From Allohahella sp002354735 (GTDB lineage: Bacteria > Pseudomonadota > Gammaproteobacteria > Pseudomonadales > Oleiphilaceae): 64,000 nt of DNA. The notes beneath the pieces were generated by a model. It was not told where the DNA came from, did not search any database, and saw nothing but the letters and a program-made list of their open reading frames with translations. Location of the stretch: NCBI RefSeq assembly GCF_047946665.1, contig NZ_CP172312.1, positions 248,001 through 312,000 of the forward strand. The letters are read 5' to 3'. The position numbers were made by a program, and so were the translations under genes. Each line of letters starts with the position of its first letter. Within the stretch, counting starts at the first letter, position 1. Positions 44,823-53,743 of this stretch are shown piece by piece.

Positions 44823-45269
44823 TCGATCCTTCTTGTCTTCAACCGCTTTTTCCTTCTCGTACAGCGCGCCGAGTTCGTTCTGTTTGCTGGTCGACAGCAC
44901 GTCCCGGGCAGCCTGGAAGATCTCCTGTTCTTCTTCTTTCACATGGTGTTCGACCAGTTCCTTGAGTTCGCGGAATTTCGGTAGCCACTGTGAAGAAGAC
45001 ATCTCCGTAGCCGACACCTCTTTCATGGCGTCTTCCATATCCTTATGTTCGCTTATGCTGTGCGTGGCTTCATCCTGACTTTCGGCTGAGCCCAGCATGG
45101 CGTGATAGAGCGTACGCTCTTCAGCCTTGGCGTGTGCGAGCAACTCCTTCACCAGCTTGACATAATTTTCTTGCCGCTCCTTCGAGGCGCCTTCGGTGCT
45201 TTCCAGCACCTTCATGATGTCCTTGGCGACTTTGTGATCATTCTTCAGTGCTTCGAAGATATCTGCCAT
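44805..45269 (-). CDS. Hemerythrin-like protein 2
   Basis: 154 residues from ATG 45269, which has AAGGAG at a good distance. Same ligand layout as hemerythrin 1 (NDHKVA, HAKAEE, HSISEHKD, HHVKEEEQEIF) and the same length, so the pair likely arose by duplication. The C-terminal part is rich in charged residues and ends in KKDRSDFLP. Likely cytoplasmic, as no signal peptide is present. Confidence 0.85.
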   Translation of the reverse strand: MADIFEALKNDHKVAKDIMKVLESTEGASKERQENYVKLVKELLAHAKAEERTLYHAMLGSAESQDEATHSISEHKDMEDAMKEVSATEMSSSQWLPKFRELKELVEHHVKEEEQEIFQAARDVLSTSKQNELGALYEKEKAVEDKKDRSDFLP

Positions 45270-45415
45270 TAGCCTACTCCTTGTTGTTTTTACCACCTGC
45301 GTTCAGGTGCACATCTTCGCTAGGTACGCCGTAGACGGAAAAATCGCTCAGCGAGGCTGTCATGCGGAAAGCGACGGCCGTATGATGAGACTTCTGGTCA
45401 TGCCCGGGAGCACTG

Positions 45416-46423
45416 ATGATGCGCGTTGCTTTCTTCAGCACACAGACTTACGACCGCAGCTTCTTCGACAAGCTGAATGCTGCCCACGGACATGAGCTGG
45501 TGTGGTTTGAAACACATCTGAATCAGAAAACGGCTGCACTCGCTGCCGGTGCGGAAGCGGTGTGCGTGTTCGTGAACGACACGCTCGATCCAGCAACCCT
45601 CGAAGTCCTCTCAACGCTCGGCGTGCGTTTCGTGGCCCTGCGCTGCGCCGGTTTCAACAATGTCGACCTGCCAACGGCCAAGAACTTGGACATGAAGGTC
45701 GTGCGTGTGCCTGAGTACTCGCCTTTTGCTGTCGCGGAGCACGCGGTCGCGCTGATACTGGCCCTGAACCGGAGAATTCCGCGAGCCTATAATCGGGTAA
45801 GGGACGGCAACTTCAAGCTAGACGGGCTCATGGGGTTCGATCTTCATGGGAAGACGGTGGGGGTGGTGGGTACCGGCAAGATCGGAGCCATCTTTGCGAG
45901 AATCATGCTTGGTTTTGGCTGTCGTGTGCTGGCGGTCGATCCGTATCCCGATTTGGTCTTGCAGCATGAGCTGGAAAGCAAGGGCAGTGGCTATGCCAGC
46001 ATTGAGGAAGTCTTTGCCCAAAGCGATATCCTGAGCCTGCATTGCCCGCTCAATCAGCACACCAGTCATCTCATCGACGCCGATACCTTCCGGATGACCA
46101 AATCGACCCTCATGCTGGTCAACACCAGCCGTGGCGCACTGGTTGATACCACCGCTCTGATACAGGCGCTCAAGCAGGGACGCATCGGCAGTGTTGCGCT
46201 GGACGTTTATGAGGAAGAGGCCGAACTCTTTTTTGCAGATCATTCGGCCACGCTGATCCAGGACGATGAGTTCATGCGTCTGCTGACCTTTCCCAACGTT
46301 CTGATCACGGCCCATCAGGCGTTCTTTACCGAAGAAGCCATGAGCAGTATTGCCGCCATCACCTTGCAGAATCTTGCAGACCTTCAGCGCGGAGAAGGCT
46401 GTGCGAATGAAGTGCAGGCGTAG
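45416..46423 (+). CDS. ldhA: D-lactate dehydrogenase (LdhA-type 2-hydroxyacid dehydrogenase)
   Basis: 335 residues. D-2-hydroxyacid dehydrogenase with NAD motif GVVGTGKIGAIFA, catalytic Arg in NTSRGALVD, Glu in DVYEEEAELFF and His in TAHQAFFT. The N-terminus MRVAFFSTQTYD and the SPFAVAEHAV, FDLHGKTVGVVGTG and LDVYEEE patterns match fermentative LdhA, which reduces pyruvate to D-lactate. Close to, but probably not part of, the phosphite operon that follows; its own promoter lies in 45297-45415. Confidence 0.9.
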   Translation: MMRVAFFSTQTYDRSFFDKLNAAHGHELVWFETHLNQKTAALAAGAEAVCVFVNDTLDPATLEVLSTLGVRFVALRCAGFNNVDLPTAKNLDMKVVRVPEYSPFAVAEHAVALILALNRRIPRAYNRVRDGNFKLDGLMGFDLHGKTVGVVGTGKIGAIFARIMLGFGCRVLAVDPYPDLVLQHELESKGSGYASIEEVFAQSDILSLHCPLNQHTSHLIDADTFRMTKSTLMLVNTSRGALVDTTALIQALKQGRIGSVALDVYEEEAELFFADHSATLIQDDEFMRLLTFPNVLITAHQAFFTEEAMSSIAAITLQNLADLQRGEGCANEVQA

Positions 46424-46452
46424 GCAATCTTCTTCGCTCAGCATTCAAGAAA

Positions 46453-46481
46453 CTGTCACAAATAGTCAACCCGACTGTAAA
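46453..46481 (+). promoter_or_regulatory. Pho-box-like repeat upstream of ptxA
   Basis: CTGTCAC at 46453 and CTGTAAA at 46475 are direct repeats 22 bases (two helical turns) apart, with a weaker GTCA between them (46465-46468). PhoB half-sites read CTGTCAT spaced 11 bases. A TGTAAT (46505-46510) follows as a possible -10. This fits induction by phosphate starvation, as for ptx operons, but is a hand match. Confidence 0.5.
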
Positions 46482-46543
46482 GGTCCGCCTTCACCATTGC
46501 GTTCTGTAATGTAACTCGCGACAGAATTGCAAAAGGTGATGTG

Positions 46544-47377
46544 ATGACGAGCAACAGATCTTCCGAGGCCATGCTGCATGTGCATGATCTCGGCGTGACT
46601 TATCCAGGCGATGTGGTGGCCCTGCGAGCCACACAGCTGTCCATGCATCGAGGCGAATTCACGGTTCTGCTTGGTTTATCCGGCGCTGGAAAATCGACAC
46701 TTCTGCGCTGCATCAATCACCTGGTCGTGCCGACGACCGGTCGAATCGAGTCGGCGCGGCATGGCAACCTTGACAAGGCCAGCATCTTGCGGGCTCACCG
46801 TCGATCCACTGCCATGGTTTTTCAGCATCACCAGTTAATCGAGCGGCACTCCGCAATGCAGAATGTCCTGATGGGCCGCATGGCTTACCACGGCTTCTGG
46901 CGCAGTCTGCTGCCGCTGCCGCAGGAAGATATCGGTATAGCTGTGCAGTCACTGGAGCGGGTGGGCCTTGGCGACAAGCTGTTCACCAGGGTCGATCAAC
47001 TTTCCGGTGGTCAGCGTCAGCGGGTCGGTATTGCACGTGCACTGGCACAGCAGCCCGAGATGATACTGGCCGACGAGCCTGTCGCAAGCCTCGACCCCGA
47101 GACGTCTGAAAAGGTCCTGACTCTGCTCCAGACCGTGTGCCGCGAAGACGGCATCACCGCCGTGGTATCGCTTCACCAGCTTGAATATGCCCGCCGTTTC
47201 GCAGACCGCATTATTGGCCTCGCCAACGCCTCTGTGGTCTTCGATGGTGCCCCAAATGAGATGACGGAGCAGGCGCTCGAGCGGATCTACCGCAACGTCA
47301 AGCACTGCCCCAAACCAAAACCCAGAAATCCTGAACCCGAAAAATCCCTTAACACACCGACGGAGATGGTCGTATGA
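46544..47377 (+). CDS. ptxA: Phosphite/phosphonate ABC transporter, ATP-binding protein PtxA
   Basis: 277 residues from ATG 46544 (GTG 46541 is the alternative), behind AAGG. ABC ATPase with Walker A GLSGAGKST, signature LSGGQRQRVGIARAL and Walker B ILADEPVASLDP, of the PhnC family. PhnC-type pumps import phosphonate or phosphite; here the downstream PtxD oxidizes phosphite, so phosphite is the likely substrate. Overlaps ptxB by an ATGA. Confidence 0.92.
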   Translation: MTSNRSSEAMLHVHDLGVTYPGDVVALRATQLSMHRGEFTVLLGLSGAGKSTLLRCINHLVVPTTGRIESARHGNLDKASILRAHRRSTAMVFQHHQLIERHSAMQNVLMGRMAYHGFWRSLLPLPQEDIGIAVQSLERVGLGDKLFTRVDQLSGGQRQRVGIARALAQQPEMILADEPVASLDPETSEKVLTLLQTVCREDGITAVVSLHQLEYARRFADRIIGLANASVVFDGAPNEMTEQALERIYRNVKHCPKPKPRNPEPEKSLNTPTEMVV

Positions 47378-48246
47378 AAACCCTGATTTCCCGCCTGATG
47401 CTCATTGTTTCGGCCTGCCTGCTACTCGCAGCCGGCCTTGTTCACGCTGCCGATGCTGATCCAGATCCTGACACACTGAAGGTGGCGTTACTACCTGATG
47501 AAAACGCATCGGAACTGATCAAGAGAAACAAGCCGCTGAAGGACTATCTGGAAAAGGCGCTTGGCAAGGACGTCGAACTCATTGTAACCACCGACTACTC
47601 CTCCATGATCGAAGCCATGCGCTTCGGACGCATTGATCTGGCCTACTTCGGGCCGCTCTCGTACGTTCTGGCCAAGAGCAAGAGTGACATTGAGCCTTTT
47701 GCTGCCATGGTAATGGACGGCAAGGCCACCTATCGCTCAGTCGTGATTGCCAATGCTGAAAGTGGCATCGATAGCCTGGAAGATATCAAAGGCAGGAAAA
47801 TGGCCTATGGCGACCGGGTCTCTACTTCGAGCCATCTCATCCCCAAGACCATGCTTGCTGAAAAAAACCTTGTGGCAGGTGAAGACTACGAAGCGCACTT
47901 CGTCGGCTCCCACGATGCTGTCGCCGTATCAGTGGCGAACGGCAACGCAGATGCTGGTGGCCTGAGTGAAAATATATGGGGCTATCTGCTCGATCGCGGG
48001 CTTGTCGACGCTTCCAAAGTGAAGGTGCTTGGATACAGCAAGGAATACCCACAGTTCCCGTGGACCATGCGCTCCAATCTCAAGCCTGAGCTGAAGCAGA
48101 AGATCACTGGTGCCTTTTTGAACCTGAAAGATCCAGATGTGCTCAAAGGCTTCAAGGCTGAGGGTTTTACGGCCATCTCCGATCAGGAATATGATGTGAT
48201 TCGCGAAATGGGCAGCATTCTGAAGCTCGACTTCGCCAAACTCTGA
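47374..48246 (+). CDS. ptxB: Phosphite ABC transporter substrate-binding protein PtxB
   Basis: 290 residues with a signal peptide (about 1-25, LLLAAGLVHA|AD). PhnD/PtxB family periplasmic binding protein: VALLPDENASELIKRNKPL start, then TTDYSSMIEAMRFGRIDLAYFGPLSYV, the ligand-pocket Tyr/Ser-rich core, and STSSHLIPKTML. PtxB binds phosphite tightly in Pseudomonas; the pocket here cannot be resolved from sequence. Between ptxA and ptxC. Confidence 0.92.
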   Translation: MKTLISRLMLIVSACLLLAAGLVHAADADPDPDTLKVALLPDENASELIKRNKPLKDYLEKALGKDVELIVTTDYSSMIEAMRFGRIDLAYFGPLSYVLAKSKSDIEPFAAMVMDGKATYRSVVIANAESGIDSLEDIKGRKMAYGDRVSTSSHLIPKTMLAEKNLVAGEDYEAHFVGSHDAVAVSVANGNADAGGLSENIWGYLLDRGLVDASKVKVLGYSKEYPQFPWTMRSNLKPELKQKITGAFLNLKDPDVLKGFKAEGFTAISDQEYDVIREMGSILKLDFAKL

Positions 48247-48254
48247 GGTCGGTG

Positions 48255-49073
48255 ATGAATCAGCTCCTGACTGACACAACGATACAGGCGGAGGCTGCTT
48301 CCGCAGCCTATCGCCGCCATTGGCAGCGGGCCAGCCTGCAGGTCGCCGGCGTCCTGCTCGTCATCCTGATAGCCGCCTGGCATGTGAATCTTCTGGACGG
48401 CGAACTGCTGGTCGATGGCATCCCGGCCATTCTCACGCTCATGGCAGAATCGTTTCCGCCGCAGTTCACCAATGCAGCCGATTGGGTAGCACCGCTGATC
48501 GATACCCTGGCAATGAGCATAGCGGGGACTGCACTAGCTGTGATGTTTTCATTTCCGCTGGCCTTTCTCGCAGCCAGAAACACGTCACCTCATCCGGTGA
48601 TCTACCACCTCGCAAGAACAACGCTTAACGCCTTGCGATCCATACCTGAACTCATCATGGGCATCATTTTTGTTGCCGCAGTCGGCTTCGGTGCGCTCCC
48701 GGGTGTGCTCGCCCTTGGTCTGCACTCAATCGGTATGGTAGGCAAGTTTTTTGCCGAAGCAATCGAGCACGTCGATGAAGCGCCGGTAGAGGCAGCAAGG
48801 GCTTCGGGCGCAAGCGAAATGCAGGTGCTCTGGCATGCCGTCCTGCCTCAGGTCATGCCGCAGTTCGCCGACGTTTCGATCTATCGCTGGGAATACAACT
48901 TCAGGGCCTCCACTGTCATGGGCATGGTTGGCGCCGGTGGTATCGGCTTCGAACTCATGGGCTCATTGAGAATCATGCAGTACCAGGAAGTCAGTGCAAT
49001 CCTGCTAGTGATTCTGTTCATGGTCACGCTGGTCGATGGCCTGAGCGGCTACCTGCGCAAAAAATTCAAGTAA
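48255..49073 (+). CDS. ptxC: Phosphite ABC transporter permease PtxC
   Basis: 272 residues from ATG 48255 behind GAGG. PhnE-family permease with about six membrane helices and the family cytoplasmic loop HSIGMVGKFFAEAIEHVDEAPVEAARASGAS (EAA loop), which contacts PtxA. It starts nine bases after ptxB and ends 14 bases before ptxD, so it is in the same transcript. Confidence 0.92.
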   Translation: MNQLLTDTTIQAEAASAAYRRHWQRASLQVAGVLLVILIAAWHVNLLDGELLVDGIPAILTLMAESFPPQFTNAADWVAPLIDTLAMSIAGTALAVMFSFPLAFLAARNTSPHPVIYHLARTTLNALRSIPELIMGIIFVAAVGFGALPGVLALGLHSIGMVGKFFAEAIEHVDEAPVEAARASGASEMQVLWHAVLPQVMPQFADVSIYRWEYNFRASTVMGMVGAGGIGFELMGSLRIMQYQEVSAILLVILFMVTLVDGLSGYLRKKFK

Positions 49074-49087
49074 CAGGATCGTGTCAG

Positions 49088-50119
49088 ATGGAAGATAAAA
49101 GAATCAGGCCGGTGGTGGTTGTTACGCACCGCTTGCACGACGAAGTTCTGGCAGGGCTGCAGAGCCACTGCGATGTGGTGGCCAATCAGACATCACAGAC
49201 CTTGCCTCGCGACGAGATCATTCGGCGGTGTAAGTCCGCTGATGCACTGATGGCCTTCATGCCGGATCGTGTCGACGAAGCATTTCTACAGGCTTGCCCG
49301 CAGCTGCGGGTCATTGGCGCTGCCCTGAAGGGCTATGACAACTTCGATGTGGAAGCTTGCGCCAGGCACGAGGTGTGTCTCACCTTCGTTCCTGATTTGT
49401 TGACCGTGCCAACCGCAGAGCTGGCCATAGGGTTGACCATCGGTCTGACCCGGCAGATTCGCGATGCGGACAAATTCGTTCGCAGTGGCGAGTTCAAAGG
49501 CTGGACGCCCGAGTTCTTCGGTCTCGGCATAGAGGGCTCGACCATAGGTTTACTGGGTTTCGGCGCAATAGGGCAGGCAATCGCCGAACGCTTGTCTGGC
49601 TGGCACTGTCACTTGATCTATAGCGATCAGCAGGTACAACCGGAGATCATGCAGCGCCGGTTCAAGATCTTGCCGGTCAGTTCGCAACAGCTGTTCGAGG
49701 TCAGCGACGTCGTCATTCTCGGCTTGCCGCTGCAGAAAGACACGATCCACGTGGTGAACCGCTCGGCTCTTCGCTGGATGAAAAAGGGCGCCTTTCTGGT
49801 CAATCCATGTCGTGGGTCGGTGGTCGACGAGCAGGCCATTATCGAGGCGCTCGAATCGGGACGACTCGGTGGCTATGCGGCCGATGTCTTTGAAATGGAA
49901 GACTGGGCGCGGGAAGATCGACCGATGGCAATTGACCCGGCCTTGCTCAATCATCCGCGAACGCTCTTTACAGCTCACATCGGATCGGCGGTCGATAAGG
50001 TGCGATGCGCGATTGAGCAGCGTGCCGCCGATAACATATTGCAGGCACTGAGAGGTGAGGTGCCACAGGATGCTATCCAGACCATGGCGAGGCCGGATCG
50101 ACTGCATGGAGATCATTAA
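49088..50119 (+). CDS. ptxD: NAD-dependent phosphite dehydrogenase
   Basis: 343 residues. PtxD oxidizes phosphite to phosphate with NAD. The NAD motif is GLLGFGAIGQ. The residues matching the well-studied Pseudomonas stutzeri enzyme are all here: Lys81 in ALKGYDNFD, Arg242 in NPCRGSVVDE, Glu271 in VFEMEDW and His297 in AHIGSAV. The position that sets NAD preference (Glu175 in that enzyme) is Asp180 in IYSDQQ, acidic as expected. The long stretch LTFVPDLLTVPTAELAIGL is essentially the PtxD signature and excludes glyoxylate or phosphoglycerate dehydrogenase. Confidence 0.96.
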   Translation: MEDKRIRPVVVVTHRLHDEVLAGLQSHCDVVANQTSQTLPRDEIIRRCKSADALMAFMPDRVDEAFLQACPQLRVIGAALKGYDNFDVEACARHEVCLTFVPDLLTVPTAELAIGLTIGLTRQIRDADKFVRSGEFKGWTPEFFGLGIEGSTIGLLGFGAIGQAIAERLSGWHCHLIYSDQQVQPEIMQRRFKILPVSSQQLFEVSDVVILGLPLQKDTIHVVNRSALRWMKKGAFLVNPCRGSVVDEQAIIEALESGRLGGYAADVFEMEDWAREDRPMAIDPALLNHPRTLFTAHIGSAVDKVRCAIEQRAADNILQALRGEVPQDAIQTMARPDRLHGDH

Positions 50120-50981
50120 TCTCAACCTGTTGAAAACCTTTCTGGCGTTGATTCGCTCACGGAGCTTTCAGGGCGCCGCCGGGAGCCTTGCCATTGCCCA
50201 GCCGACAGTTTCGCTACATATCCAGAAGCTCGAGGAGCAGCTCGGTGTGCCGCTTTTCCGCCGTCTGCGAGGTGGCTGCGTACCTACCAGTGAGGCCTGG
50301 GCACTTTTGCCATATGCCGAGAATCTGCTTGGCCTCAACGAGCGTGCGTTGGCCGCAGTGCGAGGCCGCCATGTCCGGGTGGGTGCCAGCTCCAACATCG
50401 GCATCTATCTGCTGCAGCCTTATCTCCAGAGCTTTTTCAGATCCAACGAGTCGAAAAGCTTCGACATTGTGCTGGATCGAAATCCCGCAGTAGCCGAAAA
50501 ACTGGAAACTGGCGAGCTGGATATAGGCTTGATGGAATGGTGGGACAAGCGACCCGGCCTCGTGGCGAGGCCATGGCGCCGCGAAGCCCTCGTTGTCATC
50601 GTGCCCCCGGAACATGAATGGTCAGATGCTGCTTTCGTCACCCGCAAGATGCTGCAGTCGGTATCGCTGATTGGCGGTGAATCAGGGACCGGAACAGGGC
50701 GGCAGCTTGTGAAATATTTCGGTTCGGCAGCAGCCGTGCCTCGGGTATCGAGGCAGCTGGGTTCGACCGAGGCGGTAAAAAGTGCGGTGAAAGCCGGTCT
50801 GGGCGTGTCGATGGTGCTCGAGTCTGCTGTTTCGGAAGAAGTAGCATGCGGTTCATTGGTTGCCCTGCCACTTGAAGGGCGTGATCTCTTCAAGGACCTC
50901 TGGCTGATCTGGCGGAGCGCTGCCTGTGCCGAGCGCGGCTCCATGCCTCCCTTCGTGGAACATCTCCTTGGCACCGGCTAA
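50106..50981 (+). CDS. ptxE: LysR-family regulator PtxE
   Basis: 291 residues from ATG 50106, which overlaps the ptxD stop by 14 bases. N-terminal winged HTH (LNLLKTFLALIRSRSFQGAA, QPTVSLHIQKLEEQLG) and a LysR effector-binding domain. PtxE is the fifth gene of the ptxABCDE cluster in Pseudomonas stutzeri WM88; its regulatory role there is not clear-cut. Co-translation with ptxD suggests levels follow the operon itself. Confidence 0.88.
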   Translation: MEIINLNLLKTFLALIRSRSFQGAAGSLAIAQPTVSLHIQKLEEQLGVPLFRRLRGGCVPTSEAWALLPYAENLLGLNERALAAVRGRHVRVGASSNIGIYLLQPYLQSFFRSNESKSFDIVLDRNPAVAEKLETGELDIGLMEWWDKRPGLVARPWRREALVVIVPPEHEWSDAAFVTRKMLQSVSLIGGESGTGTGRQLVKYFGSAAAVPRVSRQLGSTEAVKSAVKAGLGVSMVLESAVSEEVACGSLVALPLEGRDLFKDLWLIWRSAACAERGSMPPFVEHLLGTG

Positions 50982-51014
50982 TACCTTTGCCGGGGACTTC
51001 GAGCCAAGCTTTTA

Positions 51015-51057
51015 ATATACGTTATTGCGTATATCCATATATGCAGATATCATCTGC
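51015..51057 (+). promoter_or_regulatory. Two inverted repeats upstream of arsR
   Basis: ATATACG-TTATTG-CGTATAT (51015-51034) and GCAGAT-ATC-ATCTGC (51043-51057), each with perfect arms, lie in the AT-rich 117 bases before arsR. ArsR operators are AT-rich imperfect palindromes near the promoter, so the first is the better candidate; the second could be a separate site. Confidence 0.5.
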
Positions 51058-51098
51058 CAATATACTCGCTTCTTTAGCTGATTCCAACGAAGGGCACT

Positions 51099-51458
51099 AT
51101 GAACCTATCCCCGCCGGAACTGTTCAAATGTCTCGCCGACGAAACCCGCGTTCGAATCGTCCTGCTCGTGGCTCGCGAAGCCGAGCTCTGCGTCTGCGAA
51201 CTGACTGAGGCACTCGAGGTTTCACAGCCCAAGATTTCACGTCATCTGGCACAGCTTCGTGCCTGTCAGCTACTGGAGGATCGAAGGCAGGGTCAGTGGG
51301 TCTACTATCGTCTCCATCCACAATTGCCAGACTGGGCGCGAGAGGTGGTGAAAGTCACCGGACAGGCTAACACTGACTGGCTGATGGAGACCGCAGGCCG
51401 GCTCGCTCAGATGGGCGATCGACCCACACGTGCGGCCCGCTGTGGACCGCTGACATGA
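51099..51458 (+). CDS. arsR: ArsR-family arsenic-responsive repressor
   Basis: 119 residues. Winged-helix repressor with the classical As(III) site ELCVCEL (Cys31 and Cys33 in the alpha-3 helix) that defines E. coli-type ArsR rather than the CXC-less forms. The recognition helix is SQPKISRHLAQLR. It should sense arsenite, leave the operator and open the operon. Its stop overlaps the GAPDH start by ATGA. Confidence 0.95.
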   Translation: MNLSPPELFKCLADETRVRIVLLVAREAELCVCELTEALEVSQPKISRHLAQLRACQLLEDRRQGQWVYYRLHPQLPDWAREVVKVTGQANTDWLMETAGRLAQMGDRPTRAARCGPLT

Positions 51459-52492
51459 AGGCACTCGGTATGGCTGGCACAAACAAGATACGCGTAGGCA
51501 TAAACGGCATGGGTCGCATCGGACGACTGGCAGTTCGTGCACTCTGGGAAATGCAGGAAGTTAAGATCGTTCAGGTCAACGATCCGGCAGCCGATGCGGC
51601 GACCTTCGCCCACCTGATCAATTTCGACTCGGTGCACGGTCGCTGGAAGCACGAAGCCTCTGCCGAGGGTGACACGCTCGTTATAGCGGACAGGCGCATA
51701 GCCGTGTCAGCGAACAAGGCCATTGAAGACACCGACTGGTCTGACTGTGATGTCGTCATCGAAGCCAGTGGCAAGATGAAGACTACGGCTGTCCTGCAGG
51801 CCTATCTGGACCAGGGCGTAAAGCGGGTAGTGGTGAGTGCACCGGTGAAGGAGCCGAGTGTCCTCAACGTGGTGATGGGGGTGAACGATCATCTTTACGA
51901 TCCCGCCAGGCACTCGATCGTCACGGCAGCTTCCTGTACAACCAACTGTCTTGCGCCAGTCGTGAAGGTGATCCATGGGGCGCTGGGTATCCGCCATGGT
52001 TCGATCACGACCATTCATGACCTGACCAATACCCAGAGCATTCTCGATCAGCCCCACAAGGATCTGAGACGGGCGCGTGCCAGTGGCATGAGCCTGATCC
52101 CAACCACTACTGGCTCCGCCACGGCAATCACCGAAATCTTTCCGGAGCTGAAGGGACGCCTCAACGGACATGCCGTTCGCGTGCCGCTCGCCAACGCCTC
52201 GCTCACCGACTGCGTGTTTGAGGTCGAACGCCAAACGACTGTCGCCGAGGTCAATGACCTGCTCAAGGCCGCTGCCGAAGGTGAGCTGAAAGGTATTCTT
52301 GGCTACGAAGCCCGTCCGCTGGTATCAATCGACTACCGCACCGATCCGCGCTCATCGATCATCGATGCGCTCTCCACAATGGTGATCAACGGGACCCAGG
52401 TCAAGATTTATGCCTGGTACGACAACGAGTGGGGTTATACCTGCCGGACCGCAGAGCTGGCACGGCTCGTCGGACTCGCAGACCGGAAGTAA
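51455..52492 (+). CDS. ArsJ-associated glyceraldehyde-3-phosphate dehydrogenase
   Basis: 345 residues. GAPDH with NAD motif INGMGRIGRLAVR, catalytic Cys161 in AASCTTNCLAP and His in TTIHDLTNTQ. In arsJ operons this enzyme uses arsenate in place of phosphate and makes 1-arseno-3-phosphoglycerate, which ArsJ exports; linkage to arsR and arsJ supports that reading rather than glycolysis. Compared with glycolytic GAPDH it has MKTTAVLQAYLDQGVKRVV in place of the usual fTT motif. Confidence 0.93.
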   Translation: MKALGMAGTNKIRVGINGMGRIGRLAVRALWEMQEVKIVQVNDPAADAATFAHLINFDSVHGRWKHEASAEGDTLVIADRRIAVSANKAIEDTDWSDCDVVIEASGKMKTTAVLQAYLDQGVKRVVVSAPVKEPSVLNVVMGVNDHLYDPARHSIVTAASCTTNCLAPVVKVIHGALGIRHGSITTIHDLTNTQSILDQPHKDLRRARASGMSLIPTTTGSATAITEIFPELKGRLNGHAVRVPLANASLTDCVFEVERQTTVAEVNDLLKAAAEGELKGILGYEARPLVSIDYRTDPRSSIIDALSTMVINGTQVKIYAWYDNEWGYTCRTAELARLVGLADRK

Positions 52493-52510
52493 GCCACAGG
52501 AAGTCCCGTT

Positions 52511-53743
52511 ATGAAGCGCTTGTCTGGGCTATCCCACGAAGTTCGTCAATATGCAATAGTCACCGGCAACTACTGGGCCTTTACACTGACCGATGGCGCG
52601 CTGCGCATGCTGGTCGTGCTGCACTTTCACAGCCATGGGTATTCGCCACTACAGATCGCCTCGCTCTTTCTGTTCTACGAATTTTTCGGCATTGTCACCA
52701 ACCTGGTGGGCGGCTATCTCGGCGCCAGACTAGGTCTCAACCGCACGATGAATATCGGTCTGGTTCTCCAGGTGGTCGCGCTTTTGATGCTCGTCGTGCC
52801 CTCAGACTGGCTGACGGTGGTCTGGGTCATGGCTGCCCAGGCGCTTTCGGGTATCGCCAAGGACCTGAACAAGATGAGTGCGAAGAGCGCCATCAAACAG
52901 CTGATTTCAGGGGATCAGCAGGGGGCGCTGTACCGTTGGATCGCACTGCTGACCGGTTCGAAAAATGCGCTGAAAGGTGTGGGTTTCTTCATGGGCGGCG
53001 CGCTCCTGGCGTGGCTGGGATTCCGCTACGCCGTGCTGGCCATGGCTATTGCACTCAGCCTGGTCTGGATCGGCAGTCTGGTATGGCTGAAAAAGGATCT
53101 AGGTCGGGCCAAGGGGAAACCCAAGTTTCATGAAATGCTTTCCAAGAGCCGCGGCGTCAACGTCCTGTCTGCTGCCAGACTGTTCCTGTTTGCCGCCCGC
53201 GACGTCTGGTTCGTGGTCGCGCTGCCTGTTTATCTCAGCAGTGAACTGAACTGGGATTTCTGGCAGGTCGGCGGCTTTCTGGCGCTCTGGGTTATTGCAT
53301 ACGGAATCGTACAATCACAGGCGCCGATGATCACCGGTTCGCGGGCGGGGCGAATTCCCGATGGCCGGTCAGCGCTTCGTTGGGCGCTAGCGCTGACAGC
53401 CTTCCCAGCATTGATTGCTCTTACCCTATCCAGCGGATTTCCTGTCGAGACTGTGCTGCTGGTCGGACTGCTGGCCTTCGGCGCGTTGTTCGCCGTTAAT
53501 TCCTCGCTTCATAGCTATCTCATCGTCTCTTATGCAAGAGAGGAAGGCGCATCGCTCGATGTAGGCTTCTACTACATGTCCAACGCTGGCGGTCGGCTGC
53601 TGGGTACGCTTCTGTCTGGCTGGATGTACCAGGCACACGGTCTTGCCGCTTGCCTCTGGATCTCCACCGCTTTTCTGGCGCTGGCCGCCATCATTTCAGT
53701 CGCGTTGCCGCGTCATCAGAAGCCGACTGTCCACCCGATATGA
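52511..53743 (+). CDS. arsJ: ArsJ organoarsenical efflux permease
   Basis: 410 residues, 12-helix MFS protein. The N-terminus (YAIVTGNYWAFTLTDGALRMLVVLHFH) and IAKDLNKMSAKSAIKQL with LLTGSKNALKGVGFFMGG are typical ArsJ landmarks. In Pseudomonas aeruginosa ArsJ exports 1-arseno-3-phosphoglycerate, which falls apart to arsenate outside, giving arsenate resistance without reduction. Immediately after the GAPDH gene, with an ATGA overlap to the next gene. Confidence 0.94.
   Translation: MKRLSGLSHEVRQYAIVTGNYWAFTLTDGALRMLVVLHFHSHGYSPLQIASLFLFYEFFGIVTNLVGGYLGARLGLNRTMNIGLVLQVVALLMLVVPSDWLTVVWVMAAQALSGIAKDLNKMSAKSAIKQLISGDQQGALYRWIALLTGSKNALKGVGFFMGGALLAWLGFRYAVLAMAIALSLVWIGSLVWLKKDLGRAKGKPKFHEMLSKSRGVNVLSAARLFLFAARDVWFVVALPVYLSSELNWDFWQVGGFLALWVIAYGIVQSQAPMITGSRAGRIPDGRSALRWALALTAFPALIALTLSSGFPVETVLLVGLLAFGALFAVNSSLHSYLIVSYAREEGASLDVGFYYMSNAGGRLLGTLLSGWMYQAHGLAACLWISTAFLALAAIISVALPRHQKPTVHPI

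Noticed and set aside
49088..50119. ptxD as a glyoxylate/hydroxypyruvate reductase
   Set aside because: The PtxD-specific residues and its place in a ptxABC-D-E operon make phosphite dehydrogenase much more likely.
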